DNA of 64,000 bases. Source: DASVBE01 sp036375995. Its GTDB lineage: Bacteria > Actinomycetota > Actinomycetes > Streptosporangiales > Streptosporangiaceae. Shown in pieces: positions 24,814-34,171 of the stretch (positions within the stretch are counted from its first letter, which is position 1; every line of letters begins with the position of its first letter). The stretch covers positions 1 to 64,000 of the forward strand of contig DASVBE010000311.1 of assembly GCA_036375995.1 (NCBI GenBank), in the 5' to 3' direction. A program made the translations under genes and the position numbers. The notes under the pieces were generated by a model that did no database searches, was not told the DNA's origin, and was given only the letters and a program-made list of their open reading frames with translations.

Positions 24814-25746
24814 ATGACACCTGACGAGGAGCCCGGGGCCCCTCAGTGCGATCAGAACCCGGCCGACCAGCACCCGGCCCGGCTGCGGGTCGGGCTGATC
24901 GGCGCGGGCCGGGCCGGCACCGTGCTGGCCGCGGCGCTGCGCCGGGCCGGGCACGAGGTCGTCGCGGTGGCCGCGGTGTCTGAGGCATCCACGGCGCGGG
25001 CCGAGCGGCTGCTGCCCGGAGTGCCGGTGCGCCCGGCGGACCAGGTCGTCACCGAAGCCAGCCTGGTCCTGCTCACCGTGCCCGACGACGCGCTCGGGCC
25101 GCTGGTCAGCGGGCTGGTCACGGCCGGGGTGCCGGTCGAGGGGCGGCTGCTGGTGCACGCCAGCGGCCGGCACGGGCTGGCGGTACTTGACCCCGCCACC
25201 CGGCGCGGGGCGCTGCCGCTGGCGCTGCACCCGGTGATGACGTTCACCGGGCGGGCGGACGACCTGGACAAGCTGGCCGGGATCAGCTTCGGGGTGACCG
25301 CGCCCGAGCCGCTGCGGGCCGCCGCCGAGGTGCTGGTGCTGGAGATGGGCGGCGAGCCGGTGCTCATCGCCGAGGAGGACCGCGACCTGTACCACGCGGC
25401 CCTGGCCAGCGGGGCGAACCACCTGGTCACGCTCGTCGCGCAGAGCCGGGACCTGCTGGCCCGGGCCGGGGTGCCGAACCCGGGCCGGATGCTCAGCCCG
25501 CTGCTGTTCGCGGCCCTGGACAACGCCCTGCGGCTTGGCGACGGCGCGCTGACCGGGCCGGTGGCCAGGGGTGACGCCAGCACCGTGGCCGCGCACCTGG
25601 ATGCGCTGCGGCGGGCCGCACCGGAGACCGTGGCCGCCTACCTGGCGCTGGCCCGGCTCACCGCGGACCGGGCGCTGGCGGCGGGCTCGCTGGACCCGGC
25701 CGATGCGCAGCGGCTGCTCGGCGTGCTCGGCGGGGCGCCGCGGTGA
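24814..25746 (+). CDS. DUF2520/Rossmann-like oxidoreductase (Rv3603c-like)
   Basis: 310 residues. The N-terminal dinucleotide-binding fold is shown by RVGLIGAGRAGTVLAAAL near 26; HPVMTFTG and a C-terminal helical domain (DUF2520, from about 165) with LYHAALASGANHLVTL resemble prephenate/ketopantoate-reductase relatives. In this context, just before panC, a pantothenate-pathway role (ketopantoate reduction) is attractive but unproven. GTGA overlap with panC. Confidence 0.85.
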   Translation: MTPDEEPGAPQCDQNPADQHPARLRVGLIGAGRAGTVLAAALRRAGHEVVAVAAVSEASTARAERLLPGVPVRPADQVVTEASLVLLTVPDDALGPLVSGLVTAGVPVEGRLLVHASGRHGLAVLDPATRRGALPLALHPVMTFTGRADDLDKLAGISFGVTAPEPLRAAAEVLVLEMGGEPVLIAEEDRDLYHAALASGANHLVTLVAQSRDLLARAGVPNPGRMLSPLLFAALDNALRLGDGALTGPVARGDASTVAAHLDALRRAAPETVAAYLALARLTADRALAAGSLDPADAQRLLGVLGGAPR

Positions 25747-26609
25747 TCCCGATCGTGGCCAGGACCCGGACGGGACTGGCCGCGGCCCGGGCCGGGCTGC
25801 CCGGACCGGTCGTGCTCGTGCCGACCATGGGCGCGCTGCACGACGGGCACCGGGCGCTGCTGCGCTGCGCCCGGGAGGCGGCCGGCCCGGACGGCAGCGT
25901 GCTGGTGTCGATCTTCGTGAACCCGCTCCAGTTCGGCCCGGCCGAGGACTTCGGCCGCTACCCGCGGCCGCTGGCCGACGATCTGACGGTGTGCGCGGAG
26001 GAGGGCGCGGCGCTGGTGTTCACCCCGGACGCGGTGCAGATGTACCCCGAGCCGCAGCAGGTCACCGTGGAACCGGGCCCGGCCGGGCAGCGGCTCGAGG
26101 GCGCGTCCCGGCCCGGGTTCTTCACCGGCGTGCTGACCGTGGTGCTCAAGCTGCTCCAGCTGACCCGGCCGGACGCGGCGGTGTTCGGCGAAAAGGACGC
26201 CCAGCAGCTGGCGCTGGTCCGGCGGATGGTCACGGACCTGTGCGTGCCGGTGCAGATCCGGTCGGTGCCCATCGCCAGGGACCCGGACGGGCTGGCCATC
26301 TCCAGCCGGAACGCCTACCTGTCCGGTCCCGAGCGGGCCACCGCGCGGGCTCTGCCCGCCGCGCTGCGCGCGGGCCAGGAGCAGGCCAAGGCCGGCCCGG
26401 CGGCGGTGCTGGCGGCCGCGCGAGCGGTGCTCGGCCAGGCGGCCGCGGCCCGCCCGCCGCTGGTCACCGACTACCTGGTGCTGGCCAGCCCGGAGCAGTT
26501 CGAGCCGGTGAGCGAGGACCACGCCGGTGCCGCGCTGCTGCTGGCCGCGGTGAAAGTGGGCGCGACCCGGCTGATCGACAACGTGCCGGTGCAGACCGGC
26601 CCGGGCTGA
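25743..26609 (+). CDS. panC: Pantothenate synthetase
   Basis: 288 residues. ATP and pantoate site motifs: VPTMGALHDGHRALLR, VSIFVNPLQFGPAEDFGRYPR, FGEKDAQQLALVRRMV and ISSRNAYLS. It condenses pantoate with beta-alanine. The GTG start overlaps the DUF2520 stop. In M. tuberculosis panD lies between panC and coaX; here only 46 nt separate them, so beta-alanine must be supplied from elsewhere. Confidence 0.95.
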   Translation: MIPIVARTRTGLAAARAGLPGPVVLVPTMGALHDGHRALLRCAREAAGPDGSVLVSIFVNPLQFGPAEDFGRYPRPLADDLTVCAEEGAALVFTPDAVQMYPEPQQVTVEPGPAGQRLEGASRPGFFTGVLTVVLKLLQLTRPDAAVFGEKDAQQLALVRRMVTDLCVPVQIRSVPIARDPDGLAISSRNAYLSGPERATARALPAALRAGQEQAKAGPAAVLAAARAVLGQAAAARPPLVTDYLVLASPEQFEPVSEDHAGAALLLAAVKVGATRLIDNVPVQTGPG

Positions 26610-26655
26610 CTGGCCCGCGCCGCACATCCCGTAATCCTCACACAGGGGGCCAGCC

Positions 26656-27447
26656 GTGCTGCTGACCATTGACGTGGGCAACACCAACACGGTGCTGTGC
26701 CTATTCGACGGGGACCAGGTCGTCGAGCACTGGCGGACGGCCACCACCGCGGACCGGACCGCCGACGAGCACGCGGTGATCCTGCAGGGCCTGCTGGCGC
26801 AGAGCACGCTGGACGCCGACCCGTTCGTGACCGGCATCGCACTGTGCTCCACCGTGCCGTCCGTGCTCCACGAGATGCGGGAAATGGTGCGCCGCTACTA
26901 CGGTGACGTGCCAGCGGTCATCGTGGAGCCAGGCGTGCGGACCGGAGTCCCGGTCCGGACCGACAACCCGAAGGAAGTCGGCAGCGACCGGATCATGAAC
27001 GCGCTGGCCGCCGTGCACCTGTACGGCGGGCCGGCCGTGGTGGTTGATTTCGGCACGTCGACCAACTTCGACGCGGTGAGCGCGAAGGGCGAGTTCGTCG
27101 GCGGGGCGCTGGCACCAGGGATCGAGATCTCGGTGGACGCGCTGTCGCGCCGGGCGGCGCAGCTGCTGAAGGTGGAGCTGACCCGCCCGGCCCGGGTCAT
27201 CGGCAAGAACACGGTCGAGTCGCTGCAGTCCGGGATCATCTACGGGTTCGCCGGGCAGGTCGAGGGGATCGCCCGGCGGATGGCCGCCGAGCTGGCCCCG
27301 GCGGACCCGGACTCGGTCACGATCATCGCCACCGGCGGGCTGGCGCCGCTGGTCATCAACGAGGTCGCGCTGATCGACCACTACGAGCCGTGGCTGACCC
27401 TGATCGGGCTGCGGCTGGTCTTCGAGCGCAACACCGCCGTGGGCTGA
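26656..27447 (+). CDS. coaX: Type III pantothenate kinase
   Basis: 263 residues. The ASKHA-fold motifs are LLTIDVGNTNTVLCLF (phosphate 1), VVVDFGTSTNFDAV (phosphate 2), GGALAPGIEIS and ATGGLAPL. First step of CoA synthesis. GTG start at 26656 with AGGGGG 10 nt upstream. Confidence 0.95.
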   Translation: MLLTIDVGNTNTVLCLFDGDQVVEHWRTATTADRTADEHAVILQGLLAQSTLDADPFVTGIALCSTVPSVLHEMREMVRRYYGDVPAVIVEPGVRTGVPVRTDNPKEVGSDRIMNALAAVHLYGGPAVVVDFGTSTNFDAVSAKGEFVGGALAPGIEISVDALSRRAAQLLKVELTRPARVIGKNTVESLQSGIIYGFAGQVEGIARRMAAELAPADPDSVTIIATGGLAPLVINEVALIDHYEPWLTLIGLRLVFERNTAVG

Positions 27448-27510
27448 CGGTGGGTCTGCGCGGGCGCCCGGGCGGCCGTAAACCCGGCTGCTGGGGCATC
27501 GCGTGACCGG

Positions 27511-27516
27511 TAATCT
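27511..27516 (+). promoter_or_regulatory. -10 hexamer TAATCT, leaderless start of lysS
   Basis: TAATCT ends 7 nt before the ATG at 27524. No Shine-Dalgarno is present and no clear -35 is visible. Confidence 0.55.
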
Positions 27517-27523
27517 CGGGCAA

Positions 27524-29050
27524 ATGACAGCGGATGAAACAGCGCCGTCCCCGGACCGGGAGGCGAGCCCGGCCAGCGGCCTTGCCGAGCAGATGCGGGT
27601 GCGGCGGGCCAAGGCCGCCGCGCTGCGCGCGGCAGGGAAGGACCCGTACCCGCCCGGCTTCGAGCGCACCGCGGTCATCGCGGACCTTCGCGAGCGCTAC
27701 CAGGACCTGGCCCCGGACACCGCCACCGGCGACCGGGTAGCGGTGGCCGGCCGGGTCATGCTGTACCGCACCGGCGGCAAGCTGTGCTTCGCCACCATCC
27801 GGGACGGCAGCGGCGACCTGCAAGTGATGATCTCGCTGGACCGGGTCGGCGCGGACGCGCTCGAGGCCTGGAAGCGAGACGTCGACCTGGGCGACCACAT
27901 CGGGGTCGAGGGCGAGGTCATCACCTCCCGGCGGGGCGAGCTGTCGGTGCTGGCCGACTCGTTCCTGATCACCACCAAGGCGCTGCGGCCGCTGCCGGAG
28001 AAGCACGCCGGCCTGTCCGACCCGGCCACCCGGATGCGGCAGCGCTACCTGGACCTGCTGGTCAACCCGCAGACCCGGCAGATGGCCGAGCTGCGCGGCG
28101 TGGTGACCCGGTCGCTGCGCGAGGAACTGCACGAGCGCGGGTTCCTCGAGGTGGAGACCCCGGTGCTGCAGGTGCTGCACGGCGGGGCCAACGCGCGCCC
28201 GTTCGTCACCCGCATCAACGCCTACGGCGACATGACCATGTACCTGCGGATCGCGCTGGAGCTCTACCTCAAGCGGCTGGTCGTGGGCGGCATCGAGAAG
28301 GTCTACGAGCTCGGCCGGATCTTCCGCAACGAGGGCGCCGACGCCACGCACAACCCCGAGTTCACCATGCTCGAGCTGTATCAGGCGTACGGCGACTACA
28401 CCACGATGGCCACGCTGACCAGGGAGCTGATCCAGGCGGCCGCGGTGGCCGGCTTCGGCGGCACGGTCATCCGCCGGGCCGACGGCGGCGAGTACGACCT
28501 CGGCGGCGAGTGGCCGTTCCGGACCGTGCACGGCTCGGTGTCCGCCGCCCTCGGCGAGGAAGTCACCCCGGACACCACCGAGGACGAGCTGCGCAAGCTG
28601 GCCGCGCGGGCGGACATCGGGCTGGACCCGAAGTGGAACCGCGGCCAGGTGCTGCTGGAGATGTACGAGCACCTGGTAGAGAGCAGGACCGTCGAGCCGG
28701 TGTTCTACTACGACTTCCCGGTCGAGGTGGCGCCGCTGACCCGGGCGCACCGGGACGACCCGCGGCTGGCCGAGAAGTGGGATCTGGTGGCGTTCGGGAC
28801 CGAGATCGCGACCGCGTACACCGAACTGGTCGACCCGGACGAGGAGCGGGCCCGGCTGACCGCCCAGTCGCTGCTCGCCGCGGGCGGCGACGCCGAGGCG
28901 ATGCAGCTGGACGAGGACTTCCTGCGGGCGCTGGAGTACGGCATGCCGCCGACCGGGGGCATGGGCATGGGGCTTGACCGGCTGCTGATCATGCTGACCG
29001 GGTCGAGCATCCGGGAGACGGTCCTGTTCCCGCTGGTGCGGCCGGAGTAG
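27524..29050 (+). CDS. lysS: Lysyl-tRNA synthetase, class II
   Basis: 508 residues. The OB-fold anticodon domain comes first (VAVAGRVMLYRTGGKLCFATIRD). Class II motifs follow: motif 1 around RSLREELHERGFLEVETPVL, motif 2 around GRIFRNEGADATHNPEFTMLE, and motif 3 GMGMGLDRLLIMLTG. Start: ATG 27524 with TAATCT ending 7 nt upstream; an in-frame GTG at 27503 is inside the promoter. In mycobacteria lysS leads into lsr2 and clpC; here three genes are inserted between. Confidence 0.96.
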   Translation: MTADETAPSPDREASPASGLAEQMRVRRAKAAALRAAGKDPYPPGFERTAVIADLRERYQDLAPDTATGDRVAVAGRVMLYRTGGKLCFATIRDGSGDLQVMISLDRVGADALEAWKRDVDLGDHIGVEGEVITSRRGELSVLADSFLITTKALRPLPEKHAGLSDPATRMRQRYLDLLVNPQTRQMAELRGVVTRSLREELHERGFLEVETPVLQVLHGGANARPFVTRINAYGDMTMYLRIALELYLKRLVVGGIEKVYELGRIFRNEGADATHNPEFTMLELYQAYGDYTTMATLTRELIQAAAVAGFGGTVIRRADGGEYDLGGEWPFRTVHGSVSAALGEEVTPDTTEDELRKLAARADIGLDPKWNRGQVLLEMYEHLVESRTVEPVFYYDFPVEVAPLTRAHRDDPRLAEKWDLVAFGTEIATAYTELVDPDEERARLTAQSLLAAGGDAEAMQLDEDFLRALEYGMPPTGGMGMGLDRLLIMLTGSSIRETVLFPLVRPE

Positions 29051-29068
29051 TGCTAGCCGCTCGCTGCG

Positions 29069-29160
29069 GGCCGCTTTAGAGGCGCTGCCTTCCCTCCGCG
29101 CTCCGACCGGCGCTCCTTCGTCGCGCCGGCGTCGCTCGTCGGGAAAACAGCGCCGCGGCC
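29069..29160. repeat. Interspersed palindromic element, copy A
   Basis: 92-bp unit with GGCCGC/GCGGCC ends, inner arms GGCGCTG/CAGCGCC, and a central hairpin (GGCGC and GCGCC around TCCTTCGTC). It is about 85-90 percent identical by eye to 35114-35203. It fills the gap between convergent lysS and the NlpC gene and could act as a bidirectional terminator or be a small non-autonomous mobile element. Confidence 0.75.
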
Positions 29161-29194
29161 CTCCGCGAGCTTGGGCCGGCTCCGCCGACGCCGG

Positions 29195-30253
29195 TCAGCC
29201 GATGATCCGCACCACGCCGTCGACCGAGCCCCAGGGGACCGCGGCGATCTCCACGACCGCGCCGGTGTGCGGCGCGTCGACGAACAGCCCGTTCCCGATG
29301 TACATGCCGACGTGATTCAGGCCGTACAGGAAGATCAGGTCGCCGGGCTGCGCCTGGTCGGCGGGGACGTGCTCGCCCTCGTTCCACTGGTCAAAGGTCA
29401 GGTGCGCCAGGCTGATCCCGACGTGCGCGTAGGCCCACATGACCAGGCCGGAGCAGTCGAAAGTGGACGGGCCGGCCGCGCCCCACACGTAGGGGTCGCC
29501 GCGGCGGGTCAGCGCCCAGCGCAGCGCCTGGACGCCGACCGAGTTGCCCTCGGGAACCGGCACGTTGGGGTACGAGCCGGTCTGCTGGAAGACCTCCGCG
29601 GCCTTCTTGTAGGCGGCGCTGTTCAGCACGTTCTCTTTGGCCTGGATCTCGGCGACCTTCTTCTTCATCGCCGCGGACAGCCGGGCGGCCTTGGCCTGCT
29701 CCTGCTGTGCGGTCAGCAGGGCGCGCTCCGCGGCGTTCTTCGCGGTGGTCGCGGCGGTGACCCGGTCGCCGTTCTCGTGCTGGAGCTGCAGCATGATCGA
29801 GACCCGGTTGACGAACCCCTGCGGGTCGCTGCTCTGCAGCAGCTGCAGGGTCGGGTCGAAGCCGCCGGTCATGTAGCCCTGGGCGGCGATCTGGCCGACC
29901 GCGAGCTGACCCTCGCTCAGCTGCTTGGCGTCGCGCTCGGCGGCCTTCCCGGCCAGGGCGGCCTCGGTCGTTGCTTCCTGGAGCTGAATCCTCAGTGCGT
30001 CGTACTGGTTGCTGAGCACCTCGACCTGGCGGGCGATCTTGTTGGCCTTCGCCATGAGTTCCTTCATGGTCGGCTCGGGTGACGCCGTGGTCGCCTGGGC
30101 GGCAACGCTCAGGCTGGCTGGCAGGGCGAACCCGGCCAGCAGAACCGTCCCGGTGACCAAACCGGTCCGGGCCCATGCCCGGTGGAACCTGGCACGGGTG
30201 CGTTTCCCCCGTGAACTGCCTGCGAACTGCCTGCCGATGGGCAAGCGCTCCAC
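29195..30253 (-). CDS. NlpC/P60 peptidoglycan hydrolase under c-di-AMP riboswitch
   Basis: 352-residue secreted protein. A signal peptide or anchor spans about 31-55 (VLLAGFALPASLSVAAQA). A coiled-coil region rich in Ala/Gln/Lys follows (about 60-215), and the C-terminal NlpC/P60 domain (about 235-352) has the catalytic Cys in FDCSGLVMWAY, then GLNHVGMYIGNG (His). It resembles RipA/Rv-type D,L-endopeptidases acting between D-Glu and diaminopimelate. GTG 30253 follows a GGAGAGGAGC Shine-Dalgarno. The leader folds as a ydaO riboswitch. Confidence 0.93.
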   Translation of the reverse strand: MERLPIGRQFAGSSRGKRTRARFHRAWARTGLVTGTVLLAGFALPASLSVAAQATTASPEPTMKELMAKANKIARQVEVLSNQYDALRIQLQEATTEAALAGKAAERDAKQLSEGQLAVGQIAAQGYMTGGFDPTLQLLQSSDPQGFVNRVSIMLQLQHENGDRVTAATTAKNAAERALLTAQQEQAKAARLSAAMKKKVAEIQAKENVLNSAAYKKAAEVFQQTGSYPNVPVPEGNSVGVQALRWALTRRGDPYVWGAAGPSTFDCSGLVMWAYAHVGISLAHLTFDQWNEGEHVPADQAQPGDLIFLYGLNHVGMYIGNGLFVDAPHTGAVVEIAAVPWGSVDGVVRIIG

Positions 30254-30272
30254 GTGCTGCTCCTCTCCTTGG

Positions 30273-30423
30273 CCGCCTACCGGGTTAGCTGACGGGTTCG
30301 GGCTGGAGGAGCCCTACGGCTGGCACAGTCCCTGGGACAGGGCCGGAGCCAGCCGATTCACCCCGGGGAACGGTGGGTCCCCGGCTCCCCGGTGCATGCG
30401 AGTACGCACCAGGAACTCGGCGG
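30273..30423 (-). promoter_or_regulatory. ydaO/yuaA-type c-di-AMP riboswitch
   Basis: On the minus strand the leader shows the conserved blocks of the ydaO class in order: CCGCCGAGTTCC at the 5' end, GGGGAGCCGGGGACCC, GGGGTGAATC, GTAGGGC, then GAACCCGTCAGCTAACCC and a closing TAGGCGG. The 5' CCGCC (30419-30423) pairs with the 3' GGCGG (30273-30277) as P1. The GTG of the NlpC/P60 gene is 20 nt downstream. This class is known upstream of cell-wall hydrolases in actinobacteria and turns expression off when c-di-AMP binds. The cognate cyclase gene disA lies 9 kb away. Confidence 0.93.
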
Positions 30424-30753
30424 GTGTCACCGGCCTGTCTGAGGGGGCAGCCGGCAACAGGGGTTAACAGCACGCGAGATTAATGGAACGGAGGGCTGCC
30501 GCGAATGAGAATCACAGAATTTTTACGCCGGCGCGTCTGGCTGCGGAGCGTAACCGGGGACGGGGTGAGTCCATTTCGCCTGCTCGTGACGGCACGCCGT
30601 AAATCCGCCGCGCCGCAGGTCAAGGGGGGTACGGCGGCGGTGTGATCTGCGCGTGATGTGCGCAGCGTGAGGTCGGCGGGCGCTTTCCAGCAACACGTAG
30701 CGAATTAGTGACACTGCGTTGGGGAAGGGGTATTTGGGCAGCACAGCGGGGTG
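30424..30753. other. Intergenic region upstream of the riboswitch
   Basis: 330 nt between the riboswitch and the stop of the fusion helicase gene. It probably carries the NlpC promoter: TAATCT on the minus strand at 30477-30482 could be the -10, placing the start of transcription about 45 nt before P1. No -35 or gene is convincing in the rest; a 73-codon minus-strand frame there has no support. Confidence 0.4.
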
Positions 30754-33700
30754 CTAGAGCAGCCGCAGCTGCTGTGCGTCAGGGCGCCGGGGGCGCGGGG
30801 CCTGCGGGCGCCGCAGCAGGTCCGGGCCGATGTCCGCCAGGAACGGCGACGGGCCGCCGCCCCCCGCGATCGCGCCGCGGCGGGCCCGCTGCGCGGCGTA
30901 GCTCAGGTACAGCCGGGACCGCGCCCTGGTCATCCCGACGAACAGCAGGCGCCGCTCCTCGGCGGTGGAGTCCCCGGCGGTGCTGCCGTCGGCTGGGGTG
31001 GCGGCCGCGGCGGCCGGGCCGGGGAGCCACAGCGGGAGCAGGCCACGCTCGCAGCCGGCCAGGAACACCACGTCGAATTCCAGGCCCTTCGCCGCGTGCA
31101 GGGTCAGCAGGGTGATCGCGTCGGCCCGCGGGTCCAGCGCGTCGGCCTGGGCGCCGAGTGCGATCTCGGCCAGGAAAGCGGTCAGGTCGTCGCCGCACCG
31201 GCGGGCCAGCGGAGCCAGCGCCGCGGCCGCCGAGCGCAGGTCCGTGGCCCGCCCCGGGCTGGCACCCGCGGTCAGCCGCCGGACCGCCGCCCGCAGCCGC
31301 CCCGCCACATCCGGCCCGGCGGGACCGGCTGAGTCACCACGGGCAGCCGGGTCACCAGGGGCAGCCGGGTCACCGGGAGCGCCCGGGTCGGTGGCGGCGC
31401 GGCGCAGTTCGGCGACCAGCTCAGCGACGCCGGTCCGGCGGCCCAGCAGGTCGTGCGAGCCCTTCTGGTACGGCAGCCCGGCCCGTCCCAGCGCCTGGCC
31501 GAGCGCGGCCGCCTGGCCGTCGGTGCGGTACAGCACGGCCACGTCGCGCAGGCTGACCCCGTCCGCGCCGTACCCGTCGGCCCGCCCGCTGTCGATCGAG
31601 TGCAGCGACACCCCGCCGAGCAGCCGGTCGACCGACGCTGCTATCCAGGCCGCTTCCGCGGCCTCGTCGGCGGCCTCGTGAAGGGTGATCGGCGCGCCGC
31701 CGCCGTTGACCGCGTGCAGGGCCCGGCCGGGGGCCAGCGTGGCCGGGGCGATGACCGCCGCCGCGCCCGCCACGATCGCCTCGGTCGCCCGGTAGTTCCT
31801 GGTCAGCTGGCAGGTGGTGGTGCCCGGGTAGTCCTCGCCGAACCGCAGGAAGAACCCGACGTCCGCGCCGCGGAAGCCGTAGATGGCCTGGTCCGGGTCG
31901 CCGATCACGGTCAGCCCGGTGCCGTCCCCGGCCAGCAGCGCCAGCAGCTCGTACTGGGCCGCGTCGATGTCCTGGTACTCGTCCACGCTGATCCGCGGCC
32001 AGCGCTCGCGCATACGCGCGGCCAGGCCGGGGTCGCCGCGGAGCAGCCCGGCGGCCAGCTCGATCAGCCCGTCGAAGTCGACCAGGTCCCTGGCCCGCAG
32101 CGCGGCCGTCAGCTCCGCACGGCGGTCCGGGTCCGCGGCCGCCTCGGTCAGCAGCCGCCGCCCGGCCCGCGCCGACCCGGCCAGCCCGGCGGCCACCTCC
32201 GCCACCGCGGCCTCGTCGGCTACCGAAAACTCTGGCGTCAGCCCGGCTCGTTTTGGATGCTCGCGCAGCAGCTGCAGCCCCAGCCCATGAAATGTGGTTA
32301 CGCATATCTGCCCGGCGGAGCCCGGGACCAGGCTGTCCAGACGGACGCGAAGCTCTCCGGCCGCCCGCCGGGTGAACGTCACCGCAAGGCAGCGCTGCGC
32401 CGGGAGCCCGTCGGCGATCTGCCTGGCGATCCGGTACGCCAGCGTGCGGGTCTTGCCGGCCCCGGGCCCCGCGATGATCATCAGCGGGCTGGCCGCCTGG
32501 ACCGCGGCGAGCTGGCCGGGGTCGAGTGCCGTTTCCTGGCCCGTGCGGGGGCTGGCAGGCGGGCCAGCGTCCGCGGCCCGGCGCCGGCCGTCCGGTGCCG
32601 TTCCACTGGCTCCGTAGTCCGGTGCCGTTCCGGTGCCCGTGCCGTTCCGGCCGGGCGGAGCGCTGCTGGGCGCGGGGACGTCGAAAAGGGCCCCGGCCGC
32701 GGTCAGCTCGCCGGGCCCGAACAGCCGGACCGTGCCGTACTCGCCGTCGAAGCCGCCGGTCCGCTGCACCTCACCGCGCCGCAGCCGGGCAATGGCCTCG
32801 GCCACGGGGCTGCCGGCTACCCGGCTCAGCTCGCCGGCCGGCACCACGGTCAGCAGGTCGAGTTCCGGGCCGAGAGCCGCGACGAGCCGGGTGACCTCCG
32901 CGGTGACCTTCTTACTCTGCGGCCCGGCGGCCAGCACCTCGCCGATGATCTGCGGCAGCGAGACCAGGTTGACGGCCTCCGGCGCGCCGTCCGGTCGGTA
33001 GCCCTCGGGCCGGTCGGCCAGCTCGGTCACCCGGTTCAGCACGCCGACGGTCAGCGGCCGCCCGCACCGCGGGCAGTCCCCGCCCTGCTTCCTGGTCTGG
33101 CCGGGCTCCAGCCGCACACCGCACTTCCGGTGCCCATCCAGGTGGTACTTGCCCTCTTCAGGAAAGAACTCGATGGTGCCAATCAGGCCGTTGCCGGTGC
33201 GCAGTCCATCGGCCATCGCGAAGTAATCAAGCGCTGTACCGAACGTAGTGGCCTCGCGCCCCAGCATCGGCGGCGAATGCGCATCTGAGTTGCTCACCAG
33301 CCGGTAGCCATCCAGCACCGAGCAGCGCCAGTTCATCGCGGGGTCCGACGACAGGCCGGTCTCGATGGCGAATATCTCGCTGGCCAGATCGCCGTAGCAG
33401 TCCGCAACCAGATCGAAGCCGGATTTGGAGCCAAGGACCGCGAACCAGGGCGTCCAAACGTGCGCCGGGACGAGATAGCTGCCCGGGCCGCTATCCAGAA
33501 CGATCTCCAGCAGATCGCGCGAGTCGAGCCCAAGGATCGGCCGGCCGTCGGACGCCAGATTGCCGATCTTCGATAGCGCAGCGGTGATCCGGCCCGCCGC
33601 GGCGAAGTCCGGTGCGTAGAGCAGATGGTGAACTTTCCTGGTCCGATCGCCGCGCCGGTAGATCGTGGAGATCTCCGACGACAGCATGAATCGGACCTCT

Positions 33701-34008
33701 CCAGCGCAGCTCGGGGGTGAGCTCCGGCGCAACTGATCTTCGAGCGGGCCGCGCAGCCGGAAAAGGCCCGGCTCGGCGGGAATTAGAGAACCGATGAGTT
33801 CCTCGGTCCACGCCGGGTGGGTGAAATCCCCGGTCCCTACCACCGTGATTCCTTTGCGCCGGGCCCACCAGGCGAGGTGCTCGATGTCGCAGTTCTTACT
33901 GCACGCACGGGAGAACCGGGAGTGGATGTGCAGGTCGGCACGGAACAACGGACAGGGCCTGCTTCCTGGGACGGCGGCGCGCGGCGGGGGCCGGTCCGAT
34001 AGTGCCAT
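30754..34008 (-). CDS. Fusion of endonuclease Q-like PHP nuclease and UvrD-type helicase
   Basis: 1084 residues. Residues 20-430 match the TIGR00375/endonuclease Q family: DLHIHSRFSRACSKN (25-39), GTGDFTHP (58-65), SSEIS (110-114), KVHHLLYAP, PAHVWTPWF (181-189), SNSDAHSP (239-246) supply PHP metal ligands, and a zinc-finger-like module has C296, C312 and C315. EndoQ nicks DNA 5' of deaminated bases. After a low-complexity linker (445-495), residues 496-1084 form an SF1A helicase: AGPGAGKT (513-520), VDEYQD (674-679), GDPDQAIYGFRGA (702-714) and VGMTRARSRLYLSY. Nuclease and unwinding are thus joined for probable repair. Start ATG 34008 has only a weak Shine-Dalgarno. Confidence 0.9.
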   Translation of the reverse strand: MALSDRPPPRAAVPGSRPCPLFRADLHIHSRFSRACSKNCDIEHLAWWARRKGITVVGTGDFTHPAWTEELIGSLIPAEPGLFRLRGPLEDQLRRSSPPSCAGEVRFMLSSEISTIYRRGDRTRKVHHLLYAPDFAAAGRITAALSKIGNLASDGRPILGLDSRDLLEIVLDSGPGSYLVPAHVWTPWFAVLGSKSGFDLVADCYGDLASEIFAIETGLSSDPAMNWRCSVLDGYRLVSNSDAHSPPMLGREATTFGTALDYFAMADGLRTGNGLIGTIEFFPEEGKYHLDGHRKCGVRLEPGQTRKQGGDCPRCGRPLTVGVLNRVTELADRPEGYRPDGAPEAVNLVSLPQIIGEVLAAGPQSKKVTAEVTRLVAALGPELDLLTVVPAGELSRVAGSPVAEAIARLRRGEVQRTGGFDGEYGTVRLFGPGELTAAGALFDVPAPSSAPPGRNGTGTGTAPDYGASGTAPDGRRRAADAGPPASPRTGQETALDPGQLAAVQAASPLMIIAGPGAGKTRTLAYRIARQIADGLPAQRCLAVTFTRRAAGELRVRLDSLVPGSAGQICVTTFHGLGLQLLREHPKRAGLTPEFSVADEAAVAEVAAGLAGSARAGRRLLTEAAADPDRRAELTAALRARDLVDFDGLIELAAGLLRGDPGLAARMRERWPRISVDEYQDIDAAQYELLALLAGDGTGLTVIGDPDQAIYGFRGADVGFFLRFGEDYPGTTTCQLTRNYRATEAIVAGAAAVIAPATLAPGRALHAVNGGGAPITLHEAADEAAEAAWIAASVDRLLGGVSLHSIDSGRADGYGADGVSLRDVAVLYRTDGQAAALGQALGRAGLPYQKGSHDLLGRRTGVAELVAELRRAATDPGAPGDPAAPGDPAARGDSAGPAGPDVAGRLRAAVRRLTAGASPGRATDLRSAAAALAPLARRCGDDLTAFLAEIALGAQADALDPRADAITLLTLHAAKGLEFDVVFLAGCERGLLPLWLPGPAAAAATPADGSTAGDSTAEERRLLFVGMTRARSRLYLSYAAQRARRGAIAGGGGPSPFLADIGPDLLRRPQAPRPRRPDAQQLRLL

Positions 34009-34171
34009 GGCGTGCTGTCAGCGGCCCCCGCATCGGCCGGCCAGGACGGCCCCCGGTGCGCCTCGGCGCGTGCGATGAGTGACAATGCCAGTGCGGGCCG
34101 GTGGCCGCGGTAGCCCGGCGCCAGGCCCGCTGCCAGCCGGTATTCAGTAAGCAGCAGACGGGAGGCGGGCC

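Noticed and set aside
30523..30744. 73-codon open frame on the minus strand upstream of the riboswitch
   Set aside because: No Shine-Dalgarno, no recognisable domain, and it lies in the promoter region of the NlpC gene.
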